Made by a program: the position numbers and the translations under genes. The notes beneath the pieces are model-generated. The model saw nothing but the letters and a program-made list of their open reading frames with translations. It searched no databases and was not told the DNA's origin. This document shows positions 50,150 to 57,434 of a stretch of 64,000 nt of DNA, piece after piece. Origin of the DNA: Flavonifractor sp. An112 (GTDB lineage: Bacteria; Bacillota; Clostridia; Oscillospirales; Oscillospiraceae); contig NZ_NFLU01000005.1 in assembly GCF_002161085.1 (NCBI RefSeq), forward strand, positions 146,603 through 210,602. Direction: 5' to 3'. Numbering within the stretch: the stretch's first letter is position 1; the number at the start of each line of letters is the position of its first letter.

Positions 50150-51022
50150 TTACCGCAGGCTCTCTGCCTTTTCCTTAATAAAATGACTCAGCCAGGAGGC
50201 CGTCGCCTTGTTTTCCAGGGCGAAATCGATGGTGGCCTCCAGGAAGCCGCACAGGTTGCCGGTATCGTACCGGCGGCCCTCAAAGTCCACGGCTACCATC
50301 CGGCTCTTGCGGCAGAGCTCCCGCAGACCGTCGGTGAGCTGGATCTCGCCGCCGTAGCCCGGCTTCAGGTTCTCCAGAATGTCGAAGATCTGGGGGGTGA
50401 GCACATACCGGCCCAGGATGGCGTAATTGGAGAACATCTCCTGGGGGGTGGGCTTTTCGTTCATGTCGGACACGTCGAAGATCCGGTCCTCCAGAGCGGA
50501 AATCTTCACAGAGGAATAGCGGGAGATCGCCTCGGTGGATACCTTCTGGACGCCTACAGCGGAGGCGCCGTACTTTTCGGCCCCCTCGATAAGCTGGAGG
50601 GTCACCGGCTTTTCGGCCCGCATGATGTCGTCGCCCAGCAGCACGGCAAAGGGCTCGTCTCCCACAAAGCGCTTGGCCCGGTAAATGGCGTGGCCCAGGC
50701 CTTTGGTCTCTTTCTGGCGGACATAGAAAATGTTGGCCAGATCGGCGGCCCGGCGGACCTCCACCAGCTCCCGCTCCTTGCCGGCCTGGAGCAGACGGGT
50801 CTCAAGCTCGGGATAGTAGTCGAAGTAATCGTCCATGGCGGATTTGGCCCGGTTGGTGACAATGAGGATGTCCTCGATACCGGAGGCCACCGCCTCCTCA
50901 ATGATATACTGGATTACGGGCTTGTCCACCATGGGAAGCATTTCCTTGGGGACAGTCTTGGTGGCGGGGAGCATCCTTGTCCCCAGACCAGCGGCGGGGA
51001 TGACGGCCTTGCGGACTTTCAT
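50150..51022 (-). CDS. galU: UTP-glucose-1-phosphate uridylyltransferase
   Basis: A 290-residue nucleotidyltransferase making UDP-glucose for surface glycans and glycolipids. The start carries KVRKAVIPAAGLGTRMLPATKTVPKEMLP (nucleotide loop and catalytic Lys), followed by DKPVIQYIIEEAVASGI, VLLGDD and the C-terminal GNLCGFLEATIDFAL. Length is typical. The ATG at 51022 has GGAGG seven bases upstream. It is the second gene of a unit led by queT, 41 bases upstream, although the two products have no known link. Confidence 0.95.
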   Translation of the reverse strand: MKVRKAVIPAAGLGTRMLPATKTVPKEMLPMVDKPVIQYIIEEAVASGIEDILIVTNRAKSAMDDYFDYYPELETRLLQAGKERELVEVRRAADLANIFYVRQKETKGLGHAIYRAKRFVGDEPFAVLLGDDIMRAEKPVTLQLIEGAEKYGASAVGVQKVSTEAISRYSSVKISALEDRIFDVSDMNEKPTPQEMFSNYAILGRYVLTPQIFDILENLKPGYGGEIQLTDGLRELCRKSRMVAVDFEGRRYDTGNLCGFLEATIDFALENKATASWLSHFIKEKAESLR

Positions 51023-51063
51023 GGGGAATCCTCCTTGTTTGTTGTAAGACTGAGGGCATCGCC

Positions 51064-51591
51064 TCAGCGGGCAGCCAGGCGGCGCTCGGGGATCATGGTG
51101 CGGAAATAGCGGACCTTGGGCAGGGCCAGCAGCAGTACGGAGCCCAGCACATAGCAGGCCAGAGCTTCGCCCACCACGAAGGTCCACATATTAAAACCAT
51201 AAGCGGCCCAGAACGTGCTGTTGACAGCGCCTGCCTGCGCCCAGGCCCACATTGGGGGCAGCAGCAGGGCGTTCATTACGATGGGGGGCAGGGCGGCCAG
51301 ATACCAGCGGGGCATTTTGGCGCTCAGAAAAGCGGCGATAGCGGTGGCCAGAGTACCCACCACCATGTCGATAGGTCCGTAGGGGGAGAGAATGTTGGTC
51401 AGCAGACAGCCCAGCGCCAGGCCCGGCGCGGTGGCCGGGAACAGGAACGGCAGCACGGTGAGGGCCTCTCCCAGACGGACCTGGACAGGTCCGAAGGTGA
51501 GCTGAAAGATGTTGCCAAAATAGCAAAGGACGAAGTAGACGGCGGCCACCATGGCGGCCAGGGTAAGATCACGGGTGGTAGATTTGCGCAT
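51064..51591 (-). CDS. queT: QueT-family queuosine precursor transporter
   Basis: A 175-residue ECF-type substrate-binding membrane subunit with five to six helices. It shows the QueT pattern: an N-terminal TLAAMVAAVYFVLCYFGNIFQLTFGPVQVRLGEALTVLPF, GCLLTNILSPYGPIDMVVGTLAT, and FVVGEALACYVLGS. QueT takes up preQ1 or related queuosine precursors with an ECF energising module encoded elsewhere. A structured leader precedes it. The ATG at 51591 is followed closely by galU. Confidence 0.9.
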   Translation of the reverse strand: MRKSTTRDLTLAAMVAAVYFVLCYFGNIFQLTFGPVQVRLGEALTVLPFLFPATAPGLALGCLLTNILSPYGPIDMVVGTLATAIAAFLSAKMPRWYLAALPPIVMNALLLPPMWAWAQAGAVNSTFWAAYGFNMWTFVVGEALACYVLGSVLLLALPKVRYFRTMIPERRLAAR

Positions 51592-51690
51592 ACTTGAGTT
51601 GGAACCTCCATTTTCGTATTTAGAGAACGGCGGTGAGTCCCGCCGAACGAACGCGGCGCTGCCGCGCTTGGACCGGGTGTGGAAACCAGT
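51592..51690 (-). ncRNA. Structured leader RNA of queT (candidate queuosine-related riboswitch)
   Basis: The leader of about 100 bases contains three consecutive hairpins in transcript order: GACCG..TGG-TTT-CCA..CGGTC (51695-51671), CGCGGC-AGC-GCCGCG (51666-51652) and CGGCGG-GACTCA-CCGCCG (51645-51628), then an A-rich linker and GGAGG. Genes of the QueT family are often under preQ1 riboswitches, which makes ligand control likely, but the sequence does not match the preQ1-I core and I cannot confirm preQ1-II or -III. Confidence 0.5.
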
Positions 51691-51697
51691 CGGTCAC

Positions 51698-51726
51698 ATT
51701 CTAGCACAATCCCTGTGGAAAGGCAA
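51698..51726 (-). promoter_or_regulatory. Promoter of the queT-galU unit
   Basis: On the minus strand TTGCCT (51726-51721), 17-base spacer and TAGAAT (51703-51698) with an extended -10 TG. Transcription start near 51691. Confidence 0.75.
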
Positions 51727-51751
51727 GGGAAGGCGGCCTTTCCGGCGCTGA

Positions 51752-51780
51752 TTTACAGGACCGGAGGAACCTGCTATACT
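51752..51780 (+). promoter_or_regulatory. Promoter of niaR
   Basis: TTTACA (51752-51757), 17-base spacer and TATACT (51775-51780) with TG extension, 28 bases before the ATG. It is arranged back to back with the queT promoter. Confidence 0.75.
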
Positions 51781-51807
51781 GGTCAAAAAGACAAAGGAGG
51801 AAGCAGG

Positions 51808-52329
51808 ATGGAACGATCCGCCGCACAGGACCGCCGGAAGGCGGTGGAGCAGATGTTGGAGAAGGCCGGAGGGCCGGTGAGCGCCACGGCGCTGGCCAGG
51901 CGGTTCTCGGTGAGCCGGCAGATCATCGTGGGGGACGTGGCTCTGCTGCGGGCTGCCGGGGCGGATATCGTGGCCACTCCCCGGGGCTATGTGCTGGGAC
52001 GCCGCCCTGCCGGAGTGGAACGGCGGGTGGCCTGCGTCCACGCTCCGGAGGAGATGGGGGCCGAACTCAACGCCATTGTGGACGCCGGGGGCGAGGTGGC
52101 CGACGTAATTGTGGAGCATCCGGTCTATGGCCAGCTCACAGGCATATTGGGGGTGCGTTCCCGATATGATGTACAGGAGTTCCTCAGCCGGGTAGCGGCC
52201 GATGGCGCCCGGCCTTTGTCTAATTTGACAGGGGGCATCCATCTTCATACGATTCGGTGCAGGGACGATAAAACGTTCCAAAGGATACTGGATTCTCTAA
52301 GAAACACAGGCTTTTTGCTGGATATGTAA
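51808..52329 (+). CDS. niaR: NiaR-type transcriptional repressor (HTH + 3H domain)
   Basis: A 173-residue regulator. An N-terminal winged HTH (GGPVSATALARRFSVSRQIIVGDVALLRAAG) is followed by a 3H domain with its conserved His residues, including VEHPVYGQLTG and GGIHLHTI, which bind Ni2+ or a similar ion. NiaR (YrxA) represses niacin uptake and NAD synthesis genes in Firmicutes when nicotinic acid is present. AAAGGAGG lies seven bases before the ATG. No niacin genes lie next to it here, so the targets are elsewhere or it has been moved. Confidence 0.9.
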   Translation: MERSAAQDRRKAVEQMLEKAGGPVSATALARRFSVSRQIIVGDVALLRAAGADIVATPRGYVLGRRPAGVERRVACVHAPEEMGAELNAIVDAGGEVADVIVEHPVYGQLTGILGVRSRYDVQEFLSRVAADGARPLSNLTGGIHLHTIRCRDDKTFQRILDSLRNTGFLLDM

Positions 52330-52379
52330 ATATAAAATAAATGGATGGCGAAACTTATGTTAAATCTGCCGAAAAAGTA

Positions 52380-52408
52380 TTGCCAAATTGTGAATGATGG
52401 TGTATCAT
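52380..52408 (+). promoter_or_regulatory. Promoter of the first nhaC gene
   Basis: TTGCCA (52380-52385), 17-base spacer and TATCAT (52403-52408). Transcription would start near 52414, immediately before the conserved leader stem-loop. Confidence 0.75.
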
Positions 52409-52415
52409 AGGGTAC

Positions 52416-52447
52416 GAATCCTAGGGTTGGGGAGGCTTTTGGGATTC
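52416..52447 (+). ncRNA. Conserved nhaC leader stem-loop, copy 1
   Basis: Stem GAATCC (52416-52421) with GGATTC (52442-52447), plus a T-G pair, closes an 18-base loop holding GGGTTGGGGAG (52424-52434). The ribosome site AGGGAGGG begins about ten bases after the stem. The same element precedes the second nhaC at 54495-54524, with a compensating G-T pair in the stem. It is likely a cis-acting RNA, possibly a Na+- or pH-responsive switch. Confidence 0.6.
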
Positions 52448-52469
52448 GAAATTATAAGGGAGGGTTATT

Positions 52470-54140
52470 ATGAACTCACCACGAATGCAACGCTTCGGAA
52501 GAATTCTGCTGGTCGTCTTTGCCTTAGCCTGTGTTCTGATGACGGTCGCCTTCGCAGAAGGCGAAGAGGTCCAGAGCAAATTCTTCGGTACCCCCTGGTC
52601 CCTGTTGCCGCCTGTTGTCGCAATTGTTCTGGCACTGATCACGAAGGAAGTCTACTCGTCCCTGTTCATCGGCATCGTGGTAGGTTTCCTGCTGCAGGCC
52701 GACTTCGATGTGGTGCTTACCATTGACCATCTGGTCAACGGATTTATTGGCAACATCGGCGGTAACGCAGGTATCCTCATCTTCCTGGTCATTCTGGGCA
52801 CCATGGTGGCCCTGATGATCCGGGCCGGCGGCTCCAAGGCCTACGGCGACTGGGCCGTCAAGCACATCAAGACCAAATCCGGCGCTCTGTGGTCCACCTT
52901 CATCCTGGCCATCGTGCTGGGCGTGGACGACTACTTCAACAACCTGACCACCGGTAACGTGATGCGTCCCGTCACCGACGGCCACCACATCTCCCGGGCC
53001 AAGCTGTCCTATATGTGCGACGCCACCGCCGCCCCCGTGTGTATCATGATGCCCGTCTCCTCCTGGGCCGCGGCTGTCACCGGCGTTATCAACAACGAGG
53101 AGCTGGGCTTCCAGATCTTCCTGCGGGCCATCCCCTACAACTACTATGCCATCCTTACCATGGTGTTTATCATCATGATGACCGCCCTGAATATCGACTA
53201 CGGTCCCATGAAGAAGCATGAGGACAACGCCGCCAAGGGCGACCTGTATACCACCCCCGAGCGGCCCTATGCCGACACTGCCGAAATGAAGTTCAACCCC
53301 AACGGCATGGTGATTGATCTGGTGATCCCCGTGGTCATCCTCATCGTCTGCTGCGTGGGCGGCTTGCTTTATGCCGGCTGGCTGGGCGGCGGCGAGGGTA
53401 TCTTGGATATGTTCGCCAACACCGATGCTTTCTTCGGCCTGCCCTTCGGCGCCACCATCGCTCTGGTCATCAATATGATCTACTTTGCTGTCCGCCGCTC
53501 CATGAAGTTTACCGAGTTGATGGACTGCCTGCCTGAAGGTTTCAAGCAGATGGTGCCTGCCATCCTGATCCTCTGCATGGCCTGGACCATCAGCGGCGTC
53601 ACCCGGGATGGCCTGGGCGCCCCTGAGTTCGTGGCTGAGTTCGTGGAAACCCTTGGCCCCGGCCTGCATAACTTCCTGCCCGCCGTGGTCTTCCTCATTG
53701 CCTGCTTCCTGGGCTTCGCCACCGGCACCTCCTGGGGTACCTTCGGCATCCTGCTGCCCATCGTGCTGGAGATCTTCACCCCCGGCGGCTTCGACAACCT
53801 GACCGCCGAAACCCTGAACGAAGTGCCCATCCTGATGGTGGGCATCGGCGCCACTCTGGGCGGCGCGGTTATGGGCGACCACTGCTCTCCCATCTCCGAC
53901 ACCACCATTATGGCATCCACCGGTGCGCAGTGCTACCACCTCAACCATGTGGCTACTCAGATGCCTTACGCGGTTACCGTGGCTGCCATCGGCTTCGTCA
54001 ACTACATTATCACCGGCCTGATTATCGATTATGTGCCTCAGGTCGTCTGCCTGCTCATTGCCGTGGCCTCCACTGTGGGCTTTATGCTGGTGGTAGGCAA
54101 GCTCAACCACTCCTTGAACCGTCACTCTCAGCGCGACTGA
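52470..54140 (+). CDS. NhaC-family Na+/H+ antiporter, copy 1
   Basis: A 556-residue membrane protein of about 12 helices in the NhaC superfamily (malate/lactate-Na+ or Na+/H+ antiporters). Typical segments are LVILGTMVALMIRAGGSKAYGDWA, ILAIVLGVDDYFNNLTTGNVMRPVTD, CDATAAPVCIMMPVSSWAAAV and CSPISDTTIMASTGAQC. The first 28 residues (ILLVVFALACVLMTVAFAEG) look like a signal peptide or first helix. AGGGAGGG precedes the ATG. It has its own promoter, leader RNA and terminator, and a close paralogue follows. Confidence 0.93.
   Translation: MNSPRMQRFGRILLVVFALACVLMTVAFAEGEEVQSKFFGTPWSLLPPVVAIVLALITKEVYSSLFIGIVVGFLLQADFDVVLTIDHLVNGFIGNIGGNAGILIFLVILGTMVALMIRAGGSKAYGDWAVKHIKTKSGALWSTFILAIVLGVDDYFNNLTTGNVMRPVTDGHHISRAKLSYMCDATAAPVCIMMPVSSWAAAVTGVINNEELGFQIFLRAIPYNYYAILTMVFIIMMTALNIDYGPMKKHEDNAAKGDLYTTPERPYADTAEMKFNPNGMVIDLVIPVVILIVCCVGGLLYAGWLGGGEGILDMFANTDAFFGLPFGATIALVINMIYFAVRRSMKFTELMDCLPEGFKQMVPAILILCMAWTISGVTRDGLGAPEFVAEFVETLGPGLHNFLPAVVFLIACFLGFATGTSWGTFGILLPIVLEIFTPGGFDNLTAETLNEVPILMVGIGATLGGAVMGDHCSPISDTTIMASTGAQCYHLNHVATQMPYAVTVAAIGFVNYIITGLIIDYVPQVVCLLIAVASTVGFMLVVGKLNHSLNRHSQRD
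52794..52942 (+). repeat. 149-bp identical block shared with the second nhaC
   Basis: Positions 52794-52942 are identical to 54876-55024, including all third codon positions, while flanking coding is clearly diverged. Spacing is 2,082 bases. This suggests recent gene conversion between the paralogues. Confidence 0.9.
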
Positions 54141-54169
54141 GCATGATGTCGGCAGACTAACTGAATCCG

Positions 54170-54217
54170 AAAAAATCACCCCCACCGTATGAAGCGGCGG
54201 GGGTGATTTTTTGTTTT
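54170..54217 (+). terminator. Terminator of the first nhaC
   Basis: A 13-bp stem AAAAATCACCCCC (54171-54183) with GGGGGTGATTTTT (54199-54211), followed by TTGTTTT. Confidence 0.9.
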
Positions 54218-54457
54218 AGAGGAACCCAAAAATAAACTTAATAGTTTAAAAATATGCACAAACTGGTGTGTAAAAAACCGGCTGCGCCTACGTAGTTCCG
54301 CCTAAACATCTAGGCAAAAAGAAACCTTCTTCCTATCAGGAAAGGATTTTATAGGAATAAAATGGAATAAAAAAGAAAAGTGTATGGATTATATGCACAA
54401 AAAAATGTACATTTTTCTGTGCGCCCCTACAAAAATGTGCAAAATGTCAAAAATACA
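54218..54457. other. AT-rich spacer between the two nhaC genes
   Basis: About 240 bases of AT-rich sequence with no convincing open frame with a ribosome site. Short palindromes are present (GGAAAGGATTTTATAGG and AAAATGTACATTTT). It separates the first terminator from the second promoter. Confidence 0.5.
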
Positions 54458-54487
54458 TTGTCAATTTAATAACAATTTTGTTATGAT
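54458..54487 (+). promoter_or_regulatory. Promoter of the second nhaC gene
   Basis: TTGTCA (54458-54463), 18-base spacer and TATGAT (54482-54487), starting transcription just before the leader stem-loop. Confidence 0.7.
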
Positions 54488-54494
54488 ACCTTTC

Positions 54495-54524
54495 GAGTCC
54501 TTGGGTTGGGGAGCTTTAGGATTC
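54495..54524 (+). ncRNA. Conserved nhaC leader stem-loop, copy 2
   Basis: Stem GAGTCCT (54495-54501) with AGGATTC (54518-54524), one G-T pair, closes a 16-base loop holding the invariant GGGTTGGGGAG (54503-54513). The surrounding leader differs from copy 1 while stem and loop are kept, as expected for a functional RNA. The ribosome site TTAGGAGGG follows eleven bases later; its AGGA could instead pair with the TCCT of the stem, giving a simple on/off mechanism (inference). Confidence 0.6.
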
Positions 54525-54548
54525 ACCGATCTTATTAGGAGGGCTGAT

Positions 54549-56213
54549 ATGAATTCACCGCGTATCAAACGATCTGGCAAGATCCTGCTGACCCTGTTTA
54601 CCCTGATTTGCATCCTGGCAACGGCGGCTTTCGCCGAAGGCGATTCCACCGCTCAAATCGCGGCTTGGGGCACCATCGCATCTCTGCTGCCTCCCGTGGT
54701 AGCCATCATCCTGGCACTCATCACCAAGGAAGTGTATTCTTCTCTGTTCCTGGGCATCATCGTGGGCTGCCTGCTGTTCACCAACGGCAATCCCATTGAC
54801 GCCATCCAGGATTTCGTGTCCCGCCTGTGCAGCAACGCCGGCGGCAACATGGGTATCCTGATGTTCCTGGTCATCCTGGGCACCATGGTGGCCCTGATGA
54901 TCCGGGCCGGCGGCTCCAAGGCCTACGGCGACTGGGCCGTCAAGCACATCAAGACCAAATCCGGCGCTCTGTGGTCCACCTTCATCCTGGCCATCGTGCT
55001 GGGCGTGGACGACTACTTCAACAATCTGACTACCGGTAACGTGATGCGTCCCGTCACCGACGGCCACCACATCTCCCGCGCCAAGCTGTCCTATATGTGC
55101 GACGCTACCGCCGCTCCCGTTTGTATCATGATGCCCGTGTCCTCCTGGGCCGCGGCTGTCACCGGTATCATCGGCAACGACGAACTGGGCTTCCAGATCT
55201 TCCTGAAGGCCATTCCTTACAACTACTACGCCATTCTGACCCTGGTGTTCATCATGGTTATGACCAGCCTGAACATCGACTACGGTCCCATGAAGAAGCA
55301 CGAGGACAACGCCGCCAAGGGCGACCTGTACACCACCCCCGAGCGTCCCTTCGCCGGTGTGGAGGAAATGAAGTTCAATCCCAACGGCAAGGTCATCGAC
55401 CTGGTGATCCCCGTGATCGTGCTGGTAGCCTGCTGCGTGGGCGCCATGATCTATGTGGGCTATCAGGGCGGCGGCACCGACCTCATCAGCGCCTTTGCCA
55501 ACACCGACGCCTTCTCCGCTCTGCCTCTGGGTTCTCTGATTGCCCTGATCTTCACTATGATTTTCTTTATGGTGCGCCGCTCCATGAAGTTCACTGAGCT
55601 GATGGACTGCCTGCCTGATGGCTTCAAGCAGATGGTGCCCGCCATCCTGATCCTCTGCCTGGCCTGGACCATCGGCGACGTGACCAAGGCTCTGGGCGCT
55701 CCCGAGTTCGTGGCTGACATCGTCTCCGGCTTCGGCGACAGCCTGCACAACTTCCTGCCCGCCGTGGTGTTCATTATCGCCGCGTTCCTGGGCTTCGCCA
55801 CCGGTACCTCCTGGGGTACCTTCACCATCCTGCTGCCCATCGTCATCCCGGTGTTCTCCGGCGGCGTGGCGGCTGCCGATCTAACTGCCGACCTGATCAA
55901 CGGCAACGAGATGCTGATGATTGCCATCGCTGCCACTCTGGGCGGCGCGGTTATGGGCGACCACTGCTCTCCCATCTCCGATACCACCATCATGGCCTCC
56001 TCCGGCGCTCAGTGCTACCACCTGAATCATGTGGCCACTCAGCTGCCCTATGCGGTCACTGTGGCGGCGGTCTGCTTTGTCAACTACATCCTGGCGGCTC
56101 TCCTCCAGAACATGATCCTGAACCTGCTGATTGCTGTGGTTTCCATGGTGGTGGTGCTGGTCGTCATCGGCAAGGCCAACCACTCCATGAATGTCCACTC
56201 TCAGCGAGACTGA
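54549..56213 (+). CDS. NhaC-family Na+/H+ antiporter, copy 2
   Basis: A 554-residue paralogue of the preceding gene, with the same motifs (VILGTMVALMIRAGGSKAYG, VLGVDDYFNNLTTGNVMRP, CSPISDTTIMASSGAQC) and about three quarters identity by eye. The start is ATG 54549, with TTAGGAGGG upstream; an open frame continues further up to 54384 but crosses the promoter and leader. It ends with a strong terminator. Differences cluster in the N-terminal signal-like region, the segment near residue 300 and the last helices, so the copies may differ in ion or substrate. Confidence 0.93.
   Translation: MNSPRIKRSGKILLTLFTLICILATAAFAEGDSTAQIAAWGTIASLLPPVVAIILALITKEVYSSLFLGIIVGCLLFTNGNPIDAIQDFVSRLCSNAGGNMGILMFLVILGTMVALMIRAGGSKAYGDWAVKHIKTKSGALWSTFILAIVLGVDDYFNNLTTGNVMRPVTDGHHISRAKLSYMCDATAAPVCIMMPVSSWAAAVTGIIGNDELGFQIFLKAIPYNYYAILTLVFIMVMTSLNIDYGPMKKHEDNAAKGDLYTTPERPFAGVEEMKFNPNGKVIDLVIPVIVLVACCVGAMIYVGYQGGGTDLISAFANTDAFSALPLGSLIALIFTMIFFMVRRSMKFTELMDCLPDGFKQMVPAILILCLAWTIGDVTKALGAPEFVADIVSGFGDSLHNFLPAVVFIIAAFLGFATGTSWGTFTILLPIVIPVFSGGVAAADLTADLINGNEMLMIAIAATLGGAVMGDHCSPISDTTIMASSGAQCYHLNHVATQLPYAVTVAAVCFVNYILAALLQNMILNLLIAVVSMVVVLVVIGKANHSMNVHSQRD
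54876..55024 (+). repeat. 149-bp identical block shared with the first nhaC
   Basis: Second copy of the identical stretch described at 52794-52942. Confidence 0.9.
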
Positions 56214-56240
56214 TTCCTTGCCAGTAGGCGGGAAGGAAGA

Positions 56241-56279
56241 AAAAAAGTCCGGCCCTCACAAAGGGCCGGACTTTTTGCT
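56241..56279. terminator. Bidirectional terminator
   Basis: A 15-bp stem AAAAAGTCCGGCCCT (56242-56256) with its complement (56262-56276), T run following, between the second nhaC and the convergent DHHW gene. Confidence 0.93.
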
Positions 56280-56282
56280 TAC

Positions 56283-57419
56283 TTATCGGGTGATCCAGAA
56301 GAGATTGGAATCGGTGACAAAGTTGGGGACGCTGTAGAGGACCAGAGCCTGATCGATGCCGTTTTGCTGAATGTAGTCGGCAAGGGACAGCTTGTAGTAA
56401 CGCAGGTCGATCAGGTGAATCTCAGAGAAGTGGGGAGTCAGAAAGGGCACCAGGGAGTCGGCGTAGGAGTCTCGGATGATGAGCAGCTTAGGCTTGTCGG
56501 TATTGGGGGTCTTGACCACGCCAAGGGACTGGTTGCCGCCCAAAAACATAGAGTACTTGTCTTTGACGGAGAGGAAGGAGGTGTCGTACAGAGAGCGGGG
56601 CACCTCCACCTGATTGCCGGCGTTGTCATAGGTATAGCTGGTGACGGTAATACCGGTATCGGGCACATAGGTGGAGATGGTGTCGGGGCTCACCCAGCGC
56701 ACGCCGGAGGAGGAGAATACCGTGCCGTAGAACTCAGTGGAGCGGATGGTCTCGGTGTAGGCATCCAGGGGCACGGGAGTGTAGCCCAGGGCCTCTGCCA
56801 GGCCGGTGTAGCCGTAGTATGCGCCCAGGCTGGTCCAGTGGTGGTCAGTGCGGTAGAAGATGCTCTCATCCTTGTGCTCCCACAGGGGGCTGTACAGATC
56901 CGCCCAGGTGGCGCCGGGCACAGCAGCCTTGGCCTGATCCAGCAGGTCGGTCTGGCTGGCATTGGGGGCCCCGTCGGGCAGCCGGCCGGCCCAGATGCAG
57001 GCCTGGGTGGGAATGAGAGAGAAAGTTACCGGGATATCCACATTTTCCACAAAGCTGTTCACATAATTTACATTCTCCGATACCTTGGCGGCGTCGGGCT
57101 GGTCAAACCGGGTAATGAGGGTGTCCTGATCGCAGAAATAGACATCGTTGTTCTCGTGCTTGCCCAGGATCCGCTCGCTGGAGGACTTCAGGGCAATCCA
57201 CAGGTCCCGGCCCACAAACTGGTCGGTGGTGTAGGTCTCAAAGTCCTTCATGAACTGACCGCTCAACAAGCTGTCCACAGACAGCTTGGGCATCTGTTCC
57301 AGATTGCGGTTCTCCATTTCGGAGAACTCCCGGCTAGGAGTAGCGGCGTTGGCCACCAGGAACAGACCGATAAAGGCACAGAACAGAGCGCTGATGAAGA
57401 TGCAGTATTTTTTCGACAT
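56283..57419 (-). CDS. DHHW/AlgX-like exported acetyl-transfer protein, copy 2
   Basis: A 378-residue protein with one N-terminal signal-anchor (CIFISALFCAFIGLFLVANAA) and an extracytoplasmic SGNH-like domain. Motifs are SREFSEMENRNLEQMPKLS, typical of the family's start, FYRTDHHWTSLGAYYGY and LLIIRDSYADSLVPFLTPHF with the D-S nucleophile region. It should accept acetyl groups from the neighbouring MBOAT. GGAGG lies eight bases before the ATG at 57419. The gene is last in a three-gene unit. Confidence 0.92.
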   Translation of the reverse strand: MSKKYCIFISALFCAFIGLFLVANAATPSREFSEMENRNLEQMPKLSVDSLLSGQFMKDFETYTTDQFVGRDLWIALKSSSERILGKHENNDVYFCDQDTLITRFDQPDAAKVSENVNYVNSFVENVDIPVTFSLIPTQACIWAGRLPDGAPNASQTDLLDQAKAAVPGATWADLYSPLWEHKDESIFYRTDHHWTSLGAYYGYTGLAEALGYTPVPLDAYTETIRSTEFYGTVFSSSGVRWVSPDTISTYVPDTGITVTSYTYDNAGNQVEVPRSLYDTSFLSVKDKYSMFLGGNQSLGVVKTPNTDKPKLLIIRDSYADSLVPFLTPHFSEIHLIDLRYYKLSLADYIQQNGIDQALVLYSVPNFVTDSNLFWITR

Positions 57420-57434
57420 AATCAGAACCTCCAA

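Noticed and set aside
51671..51695. preQ1-I aptamer in the queT leader
   Set aside because: GGTTTCCACACCC resembles part of the aptamer, but the TAGC loop and the A-rich pseudoknot tail are absent.
54384..54548. N-terminal extension of the second NhaC
   Set aside because: The open frame crosses the promoter and conserved leader stem-loop; ATG 54549 has the ribosome site and aligns with the start of the paralogue.
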